The notes under the pieces are model-generated. The model saw only the letters and a list, made by a program, of their open reading frames with translations. It was not told the origin of the DNA and did not search any database. This document shows positions 36,413 through 46,254 of a stretch of 64,000 nucleotides of DNA, in pieces. Origin of the DNA: Artemisia argyi (Eukaryota; Streptophyta; Magnoliopsida; Asterales; Asteraceae); assembly GCA_030686995.1 (NCBI GenBank), contig CM060708.1, positions 187,422,749 through 187,486,748 of the forward strand, read 5' to 3'. Every line of letters begins with the position of its first letter. Position 1 is the first letter of the stretch. A program made the position numbers and the translations under genes.

Positions 36413-37195
36413 TTGATTCTTTCTATGTCTCATCCACACTTTCTGATTTGCCAGTGGTGTGGTAGTTCTTATAATGGTGGTAATTGCCCCGGTTGTGGCA
36501 TGGTAGAGTCAGGAAACGGGTCTGTCTATAACCAAGATCCCTATTCCTACCATGACACGACTGACTTATTCCATCAGCTACCACACCATGAGACTCAGCA
36601 GTTTTACTGTTGTAAGTACTGTGGTGGTTCATACTACAGTTCTGATTGTCAATCGGGAGACACGCTTGTCAATGAGCAGTTTCCTGATAACAATTATGAC
36701 TTTAGCACATACAACCCACAGCCACATCAGTTTTACTATTGTGATTACTGTGGAGGTCCACACTTCAACTCCGATTGTCAAACAAGGAATCCATTTCCTT
36801 GTAACATTTTTGACACATCGTATTATGACGAACATCCATCTCCACCAATTCCTCAAAGTCTTCTCCTTGATCTTTTGGATTTAGTGAAAGATTTGAGAGG
36901 AATCACACATACCCCAGATAATCCAAAACAAAAATCGATGGAAGAATTTTTGGCTGAAGAACAGGCTGCTAAAATAAATTCCCAAGATGCTTATGAAAGA
37001 TCTATTAGGGAATCAATAGCAAAAAAAAAGCAGCCAGATCTAGCTCTCGATTCCGTTTCATTCCTGATGATAGTGATGATGAGGATATCCTTGATATTCT
37101 TCAATTCTATAAAGATTCATCAGATGAGATACCATCAGTTGAGATTCCATCTCAACCCACTCTTATCACACTCGAGGTTCCCACTCACTCTCTGA
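36413..37195 (+). CDS. B zinc-knuckle gag-like ORF, 5' part
   Basis: 260 codons; a second Met three codons downstream (MSHPHFLICQ) is an equally good start. Three cysteine clusters spaced about 50 residues apart (CQWCGSSYNGGNCPGC, CKYCGGSYYSSDC, CDYCGGPHFNSDC) resemble retroviral CCHC/CCCC knuckles. They would bind element RNA. A coiled, charged region follows (SMEEFLAEEQAAKINSQDA). The last ~45 residues are out-of-frame translation: after the A9 run at 37021-37029 the -1 frame continues the protein (RFRFIPDDSDDEDILDIL) straight into the next ORF. So one protein of roughly 595 residues is split by a frameshift. The family is one I associate with Asteraceae Ty3 elements. Confidence 0.7.
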   Translation: MILSMSHPHFLICQWCGSSYNGGNCPGCGMVESGNGSVYNQDPYSYHDTTDLFHQLPHHETQQFYCCKYCGGSYYSSDCQSGDTLVNEQFPDNNYDFSTYNPQPHQFYYCDYCGGPHFNSDCQTRNPFPCNIFDTSYYDEHPSPPIPQSLLLDLLDLVKDLRGITHTPDNPKQKSMEEFLAEEQAAKINSQDAYERSIRESIAKKKQPDLALDSVSFLMIVMMRISLIFFNSIKIHQMRYHQLRFHLNPLLSHSRFPLTL

Positions 37196-37197
37196 GC

Positions 37198-38208
37198 ATG
37201 GGAGACGAGCATCTTGACACTGTTCCTGAAAGGGAATCGGACGAATTCATAACGTCTAGTATTGAGAACCTTGTCTCAATCCCAAGAGAGTCACAGGGAA
37301 TTCTTGATCATATGTGTGATATCCCTCCTCCTCTTGTCTTCCCGAATGATGATGTTCAGATGTTCTCCGATTCTACTGATGACGATTCGTTATCTTGTGG
37401 AGACATCGTTTTTATGGAAGAATTACCTTCTAAGCTAGTTAGCTTAGAAGAAGAGAATGTTGAGATTGACACTGAAATCAAGGATGAAGCACTTCGTGCA
37501 ACATTATTTAATGTCGATCTCCTCATTTCTAAAATCGAGGCTTTCAATATGAAACCTATTTCATCTCCTATCCCCATAAAGGATAGTGATATTTTCTCCG
37601 ATGATCCTATTCCGGAGTTTGAAGCCTTTACTTTTTATCATATGGGAGAGAAGATTAGTGGCAGTACCACTTCTCATTCTCAAAATTCTCTCCCCGTGTA
37701 TGATTCATTCACTTTTGAGGAGTTCTCCCGTGAACTCACTCATATCATATCTCCACCGGAGTATGATAACTTTCACTTTGATCTAGACAAAGTTGATCTT
37801 TGTTTTCCGGAGGGAAATATTCTCAACCTTGAGAATTTGATTGATATCAAAATCCCAACCCTCCCACCCATAATATGTCTAGATCATACGAGCCTAAATG
37901 ATGAGATTCATGATACACCAATTATGGATTCTCTTTTTGATGATGATGACTTTATCTTGATTGTCATCAAGATCTTTCTACCTTTCTTCACCTATAGGGT
38001 GACTTCTCCTGTTCTTCATTCCTTTGGGAATGAAGACGTTATCTTTGACCCCGGCATCACCGCTTATAGTTTATACTATTTCAAGCTAGGGTCTGTATAT
38101 CTCATCGGTGTGGAACTTTCACGTGCTTCAAATGTTTGTCCAAACATCTTGAATGAAAGTCCGATGGAGATTGTTTCTTCCACATCATGCTTCCCCAAGG
38201 ACAAATGA
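37198..38208 (+). CDS. B gag-like ORF, 3' part (acidic, IFDPGI block)
   Basis: 336 codons, acidic throughout. The C-terminal third contains FILIVIKIFLPFFTYRVTSP, then NEDVIFDPGITAY and LNESPMEIVSST. This block is familiar from predicted Tanacetum/Artemisia retroelement proteins (recalled, not searched). No protease, RT or integrase motif is visible. The open frame extends upstream of the annotated ATG to the A9 run, so the ATG is probably internal. Function beyond a structural or RNA-binding role cannot be stated. Confidence 0.65.
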   Translation: MGDEHLDTVPERESDEFITSSIENLVSIPRESQGILDHMCDIPPPLVFPNDDVQMFSDSTDDDSLSCGDIVFMEELPSKLVSLEEENVEIDTEIKDEALRATLFNVDLLISKIEAFNMKPISSPIPIKDSDIFSDDPIPEFEAFTFYHMGEKISGSTTSHSQNSLPVYDSFTFEEFSRELTHIISPPEYDNFHFDLDKVDLCFPEGNILNLENLIDIKIPTLPPIICLDHTSLNDEIHDTPIMDSLFDDDDFILIVIKIFLPFFTYRVTSPVLHSFGNEDVIFDPGITAYSLYYFKLGSVYLIGVELSRASNVCPNILNESPMEIVSSTSCFPKDK

Positions 38209-39013
38209 ATTCGGGGTCGAGTCAAGCTAGCGACTCGGTAAACAAAAACAGTAGCATGCTTATAGGGTTTTCACCCTAAGTGTGGGGGAGTTACCCCTAC
38301 TATGGTTACAAAAGTGAAAAAAATGGTGTTTTCCACATTTAGCTTGTAATGTTGCCCTTTTACGTTCAAAATATCGGCATAATAGCCGGGACTTTGAATA
38401 TTGAGGAAAATATTCATTCTAAGTGTGCGGGGGTATTTCGCTATTCTAGCGAATTTTATCACATTTTACTATCTAATACCTCCGTTTTTGGCCAAAATTT
38501 CAAAAAATTTAAAAAATTTTCACTAAAGTTTCAAAATTTTTGTGGTTATCAGTTCGCCTTGTCTAACCGACAAAAGGATTGGCTAATCCAGGAGCAAATG
38601 GCTCTTGGTAAAGATACATTAAATCCGTTTATGGCTTGCAATTTGCCCAAAATTGTATGGTACCTCAACTCGCCATATCCAAAAAAGTGAATGAGTTGGC
38701 TAGCCCGCAAGATTATGACTTGTGGTAAAGGCAGTGGAAAAACCATAATTGGTAATCAACTCACCAAGATGTTGACTTGTCCATCAAGAGTTGGCTAGTC
38801 CAGAAGCAAACGGCTTTTGGTAAAGACTAATCAAATCCGTTGACAACTGGTGGTTTGCTCAAAATCACATGGTTATCAGGTGGACCATAGTTCTTACTTG
38901 AATCGATACATCTGGCTACTCCAGAAGTGATGGCTTTTGGTAAAAAGTTTAAAATCTATTAAGTTTTCAAAACAGTTATTGCTAGGGACTAGTAATATTT
39001 TAGTGTGGGGGAT
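38209..39013 (+). other. B 3' non-coding region and polypurine tract
   Basis: Three PPT-like AAGTGTG(C)GGGG motifs occur, near 38277-38290, 38418-38432 and 39003-39013. The last directly precedes the 3' LTR and is the functional candidate. Between 38570 and 38950 a degenerate phrase (GGCTAxTCCAGAAGCAAATGGCTTTTGGTAA, broken here by x) recurs about every 120-190 bp. Confidence 0.7.
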
Positions 39014-39771
39014 TGATAAGTGCTCAAACACTCATCATTTTTGGTCAAATCTGAACTGCAAAACATACAAAAACACTCAAAAATGCATCAAAATACTAAA
39101 AATATTTCAAAATTGTGTTTTATATGTTTTAGATGCAAAATGAGCAAAAACAGATGAAAAACGTACAAAGTTTGCAAAATTGGCAGTTTCAGTCCCTCAA
39201 CTTTCAAAAATTGACAAAACTAGTCCCTGGTCATTCAAAATATGGAAAATTATCACCAAAGGTCCTTTTAAGATCATAAGTTGTCATATTTAGTCCTTTG
39301 GTGAAAAATCTCAAAAGTTTTGGAAATTTGCAATTTAGTCCTTGGAGTTTCAATTTTGTCAGATTTGGTCCCTGGGAAATATTTTTGGATGGAAAAGTCA
39401 ACAAAAGTCTTTGAAAAATCAAAAGTTGGCAAAAATGGTCCTTGGATGAAATGTTTGGAGAAAAATACATTTTGGTCCCTCAAGTTTTAATAATTTGCAA
39501 TTTTAGTCCCTGAAGGACCAAAAGTGAAAAATTATATTTTTAAACCTTGGACTATTGAAAGTTGGCATATTTTACCATTGTGACAAGATTGGCAGTTTGG
39601 CAAAACCAGCCCCTTAAATTCAGATTGTTACATAACAGGTCCTTGTGGTTTCATAAGCTTAAAATAAACAACCAAACCCCTTCCTTAACCCACCCTTTGG
39701 CCAGGTCCATGTACACCCCTGATCCAACAATAAACTCTGGCCCAACTCCAATCCCAAACACAAAAATAAAC
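39014..39771 (+). repeat. B 3' LTR, first part
   Basis: Corresponds to 25477-26236 with few differences; the first hairpin arm has one change (TGATAAGTG). It stops at TAAAC (39767-39771), the A3 target site. Confidence 0.93.
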
Positions 39772-41184
39772 TGATGCGTAGGGATTGCACTAGGCTTTAC
39801 CTCTCAAGGGATCTCGAGAAGCTTACAACCCCCACCAGGCAGTGTACCTGATCGTTGTAGTATAATATAGTGGCAAGTACCGGGGGATTGATCGTTCAGC
39901 TAGGAATAGTGTCGATAGGATTAGAAAACCTAAATAATAGTTCTAAAGATGAAAGATGATTATTTTTGTGTTTTTATATTTTTTTGGAAAGCAAGTAAAT
40001 ATCTCGGGTTTGAAGGATTTTGGCGGAATTAGTTGCTATTCAACTAACCCAGTACTAAAGATGCAATCAAAATAAAATACTAGAAATGAAAATAAAACTA
40101 AATTAACTAAGGTTGTGAGCAATAAGTGGAGAAATTGTGTTTACTTAGATTTCACTACTCCCTAGATATCTTTTACACGTTAATTACTTGTTATAGTTGC
40201 GTGGATGACGGATTGTATTCCTTAATACCATTCATGGGGTGGCGCACTTAATTCCCCAATCCTATGAGTGCCTACTTCACTCCTATGTCGAGCCGGCTAA
40301 GAAGCTCCTAACATGGGATCATTAGAATTTACTCATACATTAAATACAACCAATAAAACCTAGTGCACGTCTGTTCATGTTTCCTAAGACGTTCAAGCAT
40401 GTTACCATTTGAAGATCTGCCAGTTTTCTTAAGCCTAACATCGAAATCATTCATCCAATACAACCATAAACAAGTAATCAACACATAATTAACATCTAGG
40501 TTTCATTAGATCTAAGCAAACACAAGATAGATCTAGCCTAGCATGGTGGAATTAAGACAAGAACAAGATATAGACAACCAACACATAGACATATTGATTG
40601 AATTAGAAGAACACTTATCTCAATTACACATGAAAGGGTTCAAGGGCTGAAAACCCTTGAAAAACCTGTAAAATTCGGAATAGGTTCGGCCTTAGGGTTT
40701 CTCAAAACTTCTCCTTCTTTTAATGAATGAAAATTAGAAAACTATATATAGAAAACTGAGGCTGACGGCGTCAAGACCAAATAGGTGACGCCGTCATCTC
40801 GCCGCCAAAATACTTCTCGGACTGCCTTGATCTACATCTGACGCCGTCATGTGTTAGGGTCTTCCAGGCCGTCACGTGTTTTACTCTTGACGCTCTACTT
40901 GTGACGCCTTCATGTTTGCACTGGGCCGTCATGCAATTTACTCTTGACGCCGTCAGGGTGTTGCTCTTGATGCCGTCACCTACTGTTCCGAGCAAGGAAA
41001 ATTAAGACTTTGGCGTTTTCTTCACTTTTATGCTCCAAAAACGTCTGAATTGCTTCCTTTTCCAGATTTCTCTCCCAAAGTACCTAAAATCACAAAAGGA
41101 ATGATTTAGGGCAATATTTGATCAAATAAATTCAATTCCGGGCATAAATGACCCCCTAAAAGTGGTTCATTTTTCGCCTGATCA
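39772..41184 (-). repeat. A3 3' LTR
   Basis: 1413 bp, closely matching 44835-46249. The end CTGATCA carries one change from CTCATCA. It contains the tRNA-Asp-like stretch in a variant closer to the tRNA (TATAGTGGCAAGTA). Confidence 0.95.
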
Positions 41185-41781
41185 TATACCCTTACACTTG
41201 AGATTTGCTTGTCCTCAAGCAAATGCGCTTTTATTCTAGTCAAAATACAAGTTAGGGGTCATTTAACACTAATATAAATGTAATTACATCAAATAATCGT
41301 TCCACTAAAGACCAATAGACAAGCACGGAGGTCATACACAAGCACCTCACAAATAGTGTTTAGATACTCACATATCTCGGGTGTAATAAAGTATAAATTA
41401 CAATATGGAAACGGAAGATATCTCTCACTACCTGTCATAGCAAAATAGATTACCATAGGCTTGGGAAAGGATCAAACCTCCACCACATGGCGTAAGCACC
41501 TAGGATAAACTATCAAAGTGGTCTTTTAAAGGGTTGTAACGTTTGGTGTAGGGATATGAAATACACGGTTTTGTTGGATATAGGCAGTCTTTACTGGTGG
41601 CGAGTTAACAATCTTGGTCAATTACATGTACAATATGGCGTTGCTAAGCCAAGACTAGACTCGACTTAAGCTAATAATTGAAAAATAACAAAAACATAAA
41701 ATAAACATAGAATGAAAAGGGATGGTAGTCCGTATGTTTTTTTCTCTTTTTTTTTACTTTTTTTTTTTTTTTTGATTTTTC

Positions 41782-41830
<49 letters not shown>

Positions 41831-43716
41831 ATACACTCTTACCCTACCATCCAAAATAATACATCTTAGGGAATGTAAATTCCACTTACACTTGAATTTT
41901 TACATACTTTACAATAAACTAATCTAATGACTCGAAGTAAGAAAATCAAAACACTTGGAGTACTTTTAAGATTAACGCACATATGGTGGTAATAATATGA
42001 TGTTCTTCCCCATTACTCCATAAAATAAGTTCTTTACCCATGAGTCTCAATCGTCCCAAAACAATATGTACAAGGATATGACTCGACTTAGCAACCATGT
42101 AATCAATTAGATAGTTAACTTAGGTTTTAACAAATAACAATAATGCACTAAAAATGAGCGCATACATGGAAGGCTAAGGCGATTTGGGTGTACATTTAAG
42201 TGGGGTGTAACAAATTCTTCCTTTAAGTAAAATGCTTAAAGTTAGAAACGAAAAGATAGGTTCGGAGGGGTATACTAGGGGTTTCGTGTACTAAAAATGA
42301 GTACAGCGCTAAGGGTGTGGGAAAATTAGTTGACTTAACTAGCCAAGTAATATGACTTAAATGGTCAAGTAATTATGATACGGGTTTAACACAAGGGTGA
42401 TCCTAGTGCCTCTTATCATGTAGTAAATCCTACTACACGAATGTAGTCTCACTAGCAGTCTCGGGATGCATCACTAACGCAAGTTCTAGAATCTAAATGC
42501 TACAAGTACACTCATAAGCACTAATAGTAAATGCTTTTCCTATCAAATCTAAAGGCGAACCTCACATATTTGGGTGAAAAATTTTTCTGAAAGTACAGTT
42601 ATGTGCTAGTCATACAATCTCCTATCCATGAGACGCTTGCTATGGCTAAAGTTTCACTCCTGAATGTTGTAAATTTTTTTAAATTTGGCTCTAAAATTGC
42701 ACTAACAAGTATTTCTCATAGTTTTATTACACATCTACCATTAAACAAAACAAACTCAAGCGAAAGTATATTTGTAAGGTATCATCATTTTACCCTCCCC
42801 TTACACTTAAGATGAACATTGTTCTCAATGTTCAAGTAAAGAATGTAAAAGTTAAAAAGTAAAAAGAATGAAATCAAATACTCCCCTGATTCACTCGGTA
42901 TGGATAATAAGGTGGCCAGGTTAAATCTTCCTCCCAGAAAATGAACAATCAAAGCTTCCCTTCCAGAATATAAATCATCTTCTTGTCATACATAACCTGT
43001 AAATCCTGAGAAAACAAACAAAGCAACCTCGCATAAAATCAGTGGCAATCTATATGAGTTACTAAATCCTAGAAAACAAAGTAAGATATAATGATTGTGG
43101 AATGAAGTTTGCAGACTTCCTGGAGATTATAAAACTTAATACTTCACAAAAACTTTAAAACTCCGTTAGAAAAACAAAACTAGTAAAATTTCTAGATTTT
43201 TACACGTGACGCCGTCAGAAGTGACCTGCATAAATTCTTATGTTAAGTTTCTGGAAAATTTCTGGAAAAACTTGGTCCTACTTCCTGGAAAATCCTGCAA
43301 AACTTCATTATGGCTCGATACAAGCATTTGACTCTAACAAATACGAATATACATGTCCATTTATTATTGTGGAGAATCATGATCGGTTTGTTTCTTAAAA
43401 ACATATTTGGGGTTTCCCCTTACACTTATCTTTTGCAAAAATACTTTTAGGTGGAGTTAAGACTAGGCCAAAACAACAAAGTAAAGTATTTCCACTTCTT
43501 AGTTTAAAAACATGATCTACCGACAATAAAAATAAAGTATGCATACGGAAGCAAATAACAAACACACAAAATAAAATCACACAAAGCATGGGTTGCCTCC
43601 CAAGAAGCGCTTTTCTTTATTTACGAGTCTTGTAGCTAGACTCAAGGTCATGGGTTACTATGTGACCTCATCATTGGTTTCACTATCCGATTGTAAATAT
43701 TCTTTGTAGAAACCAA
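41185..43716 (-). other. A3 long 3' non-coding region
   Basis: Homologous to 28545-30984 of A2. It includes a 90-bp pyrimidine tract (41736-41828) bounded by the same inverted repeat, and AAGTGTAAGGGG-type motifs (sense strand) near 43428-43416, 42809-42796 and 41198-41187. A fourth near 41890 is degenerate. Confidence 0.8.
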
Positions 43717-44652
43717 TCACCTTTTTCTCAATCGCCCCCATAATCCTTTGGGCAAATCGACTTTATACCTTGGTCCTAGGGCCAAGCAATCTTTGTAGAA
43801 AAGACTTCTCTTTTCCCATACATAATCCATGCCCTTTTTCTTATCCTCTTCATTGATGTCCTCAAAAGCACCAACGTTATCCTTATCAAATCGGGATATA
43901 AAGTGAAATTCTTTCATTCTATTAGGCATCCTATAAGTGATCCTATAGGTGTTACTTGCAAATCGGATTGTCCCTTCTATCTCATCATATTCTAACTTGG
44001 ACCCCTCAACAAACGGTTTACCAAACACGACATTGGACAATCGACAATCAATAACATTAGCAAGATCTTCCACAATCATAAAGTCAGTAACAAAAGTGAA
44101 ATTCCCGACAAAGACATGTAGACCTTTAACTCTCCCGACAAAGTTACAAACTCCACCGGGGTATTTGGGATCTCTTCTAGGTTCAAGTTTTGTTTTCACT
44201 ATATCATTATAAACATTTGAGGACATAATGTTGATTGGGGATTTAAAGTCAATGTAAGCATTGTCAACGTGTCTATACCCAATCATACATGGTATCTTAG
44301 CATTCTTAGGATCGCCTCTCTTTATCTTAGGTTCGATTATAGTGAAAGGAGATCGCGGGTTATCAATAAGATTATTATAATATGCAATCTCCTCCTTAGT
44401 GGGGTATAGATTAAAGTAGTCATTAAGCTTCGGATCTATTTCCCCCTCGTCTAGTTCCTCAACAACATTCACAAAGTCATTAGGCCCTAGGTCCTCATTT
44501 GAATACAAGGCGGTCGCTAGGTCACTAAATGCATGTTCGAGCTCAACCTTAATCAAACTATTAAGCTCTCTAAGTTCCCTAATCTCACTCTCAATTTGTT
44601 CACGTAACACAACCACTTCTATAGGGAAAAGGGGTGGATTCGCATTTTCCAT
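43717..44652 (-). CDS. A3 ORF with decayed retropepsin-like domain
   Basis: 311 codons from the ATG at 44652-44650. An upstream in-frame stretch and the first residues after the ATG are shared with A2 (MENANP versus MEYANP), then the sequences diverge. The middle contains IPCMIGYRHVDNAYIDFKSP, NIMSSNVYNDIV, LHVFVGNFTFVTDFMIV and VVFGKPFVE. This follows the order of Ty3-type aspartic proteases (D-[ST]-G, N-V/I-M, KV..F..DF.V, LG[RK]PF). The catalytic D-S/T-G is IDFKSP here (Asp near residue 135), so proteolytic activity is unlikely. The C-terminal part (KKKGMDYVWEKRSLFYKDCL) matches a protein type I recall from Asteraceae. Role unknown. Confidence 0.65.
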   Translation of the reverse strand: MENANPPLFPIEVVVLREQIESEIRELRELNSLIKVELEHAFSDLATALYSNEDLGPNDFVNVVEELDEGEIDPKLNDYFNLYPTKEEIAYYNNLIDNPRSPFTIIEPKIKRGDPKNAKIPCMIGYRHVDNAYIDFKSPINIMSSNVYNDIVKTKLEPRRDPKYPGGVCNFVGRVKGLHVFVGNFTFVTDFMIVEDLANVIDCRLSNVVFGKPFVEGSKLEYDEIEGTIRFASNTYRITYRMPNRMKEFHFISRFDKDNVGAFEDINEEDKKKGMDYVWEKRSLFYKDCLALGPRYKVDLPKGLWGRLRKR

Positions 44653-44809
44653 AATGGTCAACGGAATAGTCAACGAATTTAATTTACTAACAAAGGCACA
44701 AAGAAAAAGATAGACTAAATAAAACCTAAAAATAAAAATAAAATCTTACTAGAAAGGAATCTAGCAAGTAGACCTAATAAAAAGAAATTCTAACCTAGAC
44801 AATAACTAT

Positions 44810-44828
44810 TCCCCGGGCTGCGGCGCCA
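44810..44828 (-). other. A3 primer binding site
   Basis: Same sense sequence as in A2 (TGGCGCCGCAGCCCGGGG), separated from the LTR by the same short spacer. Confidence 0.8.
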
Positions 44829-44834
44829 AAAACT

Positions 44835-46249
44835 TGATGCGTAGGGATTGCACCAGGCTTTTACCTCTCAAGGGATCTCGAGAAGCTTACAACCCCCACC
44901 AGGCAGTGTACCTGATCGTTGTAGTATAGTATAGTGACAAGTACCGGGGGATTGATCGTTCAGCTAGGAATAGTGTCGCTAGGATTAGAAAACCTAAATA
45001 CTAGTTCTAAAGATGAAGGATGATTATTTTTGTGTTTTTATATTTTTTTGGAAAGCAAGTAAATATCTTGGGTTTAAAGGATTTGGGCGGAATTAGTTGC
45101 TATTCAACTAACCCAGTACTAAAGATGCAATCAAAATAAAATACTAGAAATGAAAATAAAACTAAATTAACTAAGGTTGTGAGCAATAAGTGGAGAAATT
45201 GTGTTTACTTAGATTTCACTACTCCCTAGATATCTTTTACACGTTAATTACTTGTTATAGTTGCATGGATGACGGATTGTATTCCTTAATACCATTCATG
45301 GGGTGGCGCACTTAGTTCCCCAATCCTATGAGTGCCTACTTCACTCCTATGTCGAGCCGGCTAAGAAGCTCCTAACATGGGATCATTAGAATTTACTCAT
45401 GCATTAAATACAACCAATAAAACCTAGTGCACGTCAGTTCATGTTTCCTAAGACGTTCAAGCATGTTACCATTTGGAGATCTGCCAGTTTTCTTAAGCCT
45501 AACATCGAAATCATTCATCGAATACAACCATAAACAAGTAATCAACACATAATTAACATCTAGGTTTCATTAGATCTAAGCAAACACAAGATAGATCTAG
45601 CCTAGCATGGTGGAATTATGACAAGAACAAGATATAGACAACCAACACATAGACATATTGATTGAATTAGAAGAACACTTATCTCAATTACACATGAAAG
45701 GGTTCAAGGGCTGAAAACCCTTGAAAAACCTATAAAATTCGTAATAGGTTCGGCCTTAGGGTTTCTCAAAACTTCTCCTTCTTTTAATGAATGAAAATTA
45801 GAAAACTATATATAGAAAAATGAGGCTGACGGTGTCAAGACCAAATAGTTGACGCCGTCATCTCACCGCCAAAATACTTCTTGGACTGCCTTGATCTACA
45901 TCTGACGCCGTCATGTGTTAGGGTCTTCCAGGCCGTCATGTGTTTTACTCTTGACGCTCAACTTGTGACGCCTTCATGTTTGCACTGGGCCGTCATGCAA
46001 TTTACTCTTGATGCCGTCAGGGTGTTGCTCTTGACGCCGTCACCTACTGTTCCCAGCAAGGAAAATTAAGACTTTGGCGTTTTCTTCACTTTTATGCTCC
46101 AAAAACGTCCGAATTGCTTCCTTTTCCAGATTTCTCTCCCAAAGTACCTAAAATCACAAAAGGATTGATTTAGGGCAATATTTGATCAAATAAATTCAAT
46201 TCCGGGCTTAAATGACCTCCTAAAAGTGGTTCATTTTTCGCCTCATCAT
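44835..46249 (-). repeat. A3 5' LTR
   Basis: 1415 bp. TATA-like TATATATAG at about 45806-45814, TGACG cluster 45825-46045, tRNA-Asp-like stretch at 44914-44941. Confidence 0.95.
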
Positions 46250-46254
46250 AAACT

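Larger units (their letters stand above)
39772..46249 (-). mobile_element. Element A3: non-autonomous LTR retrotransposon with protease-like ORF
   Basis: Inserted in the B 3' LTR with target duplication TAAAC at 39767-39771 and 46250-46254. The empty site is visible in the B 5' LTR near 26231. Minus-strand order: 5' LTR 46249-44835, PBS 44828-44810, one ORF, non-coding region, 3' LTR 41184-39772. Total 6.48 kb. It shares LTR, leader and 3' region with A2 but not the ORF body. No RT or integrase. Confidence 0.95.

Noticed and set aside
41666..41927. Lys-rich and Phe-rich frames
   Set aside because: Translation of the homopolymer tract in A3.
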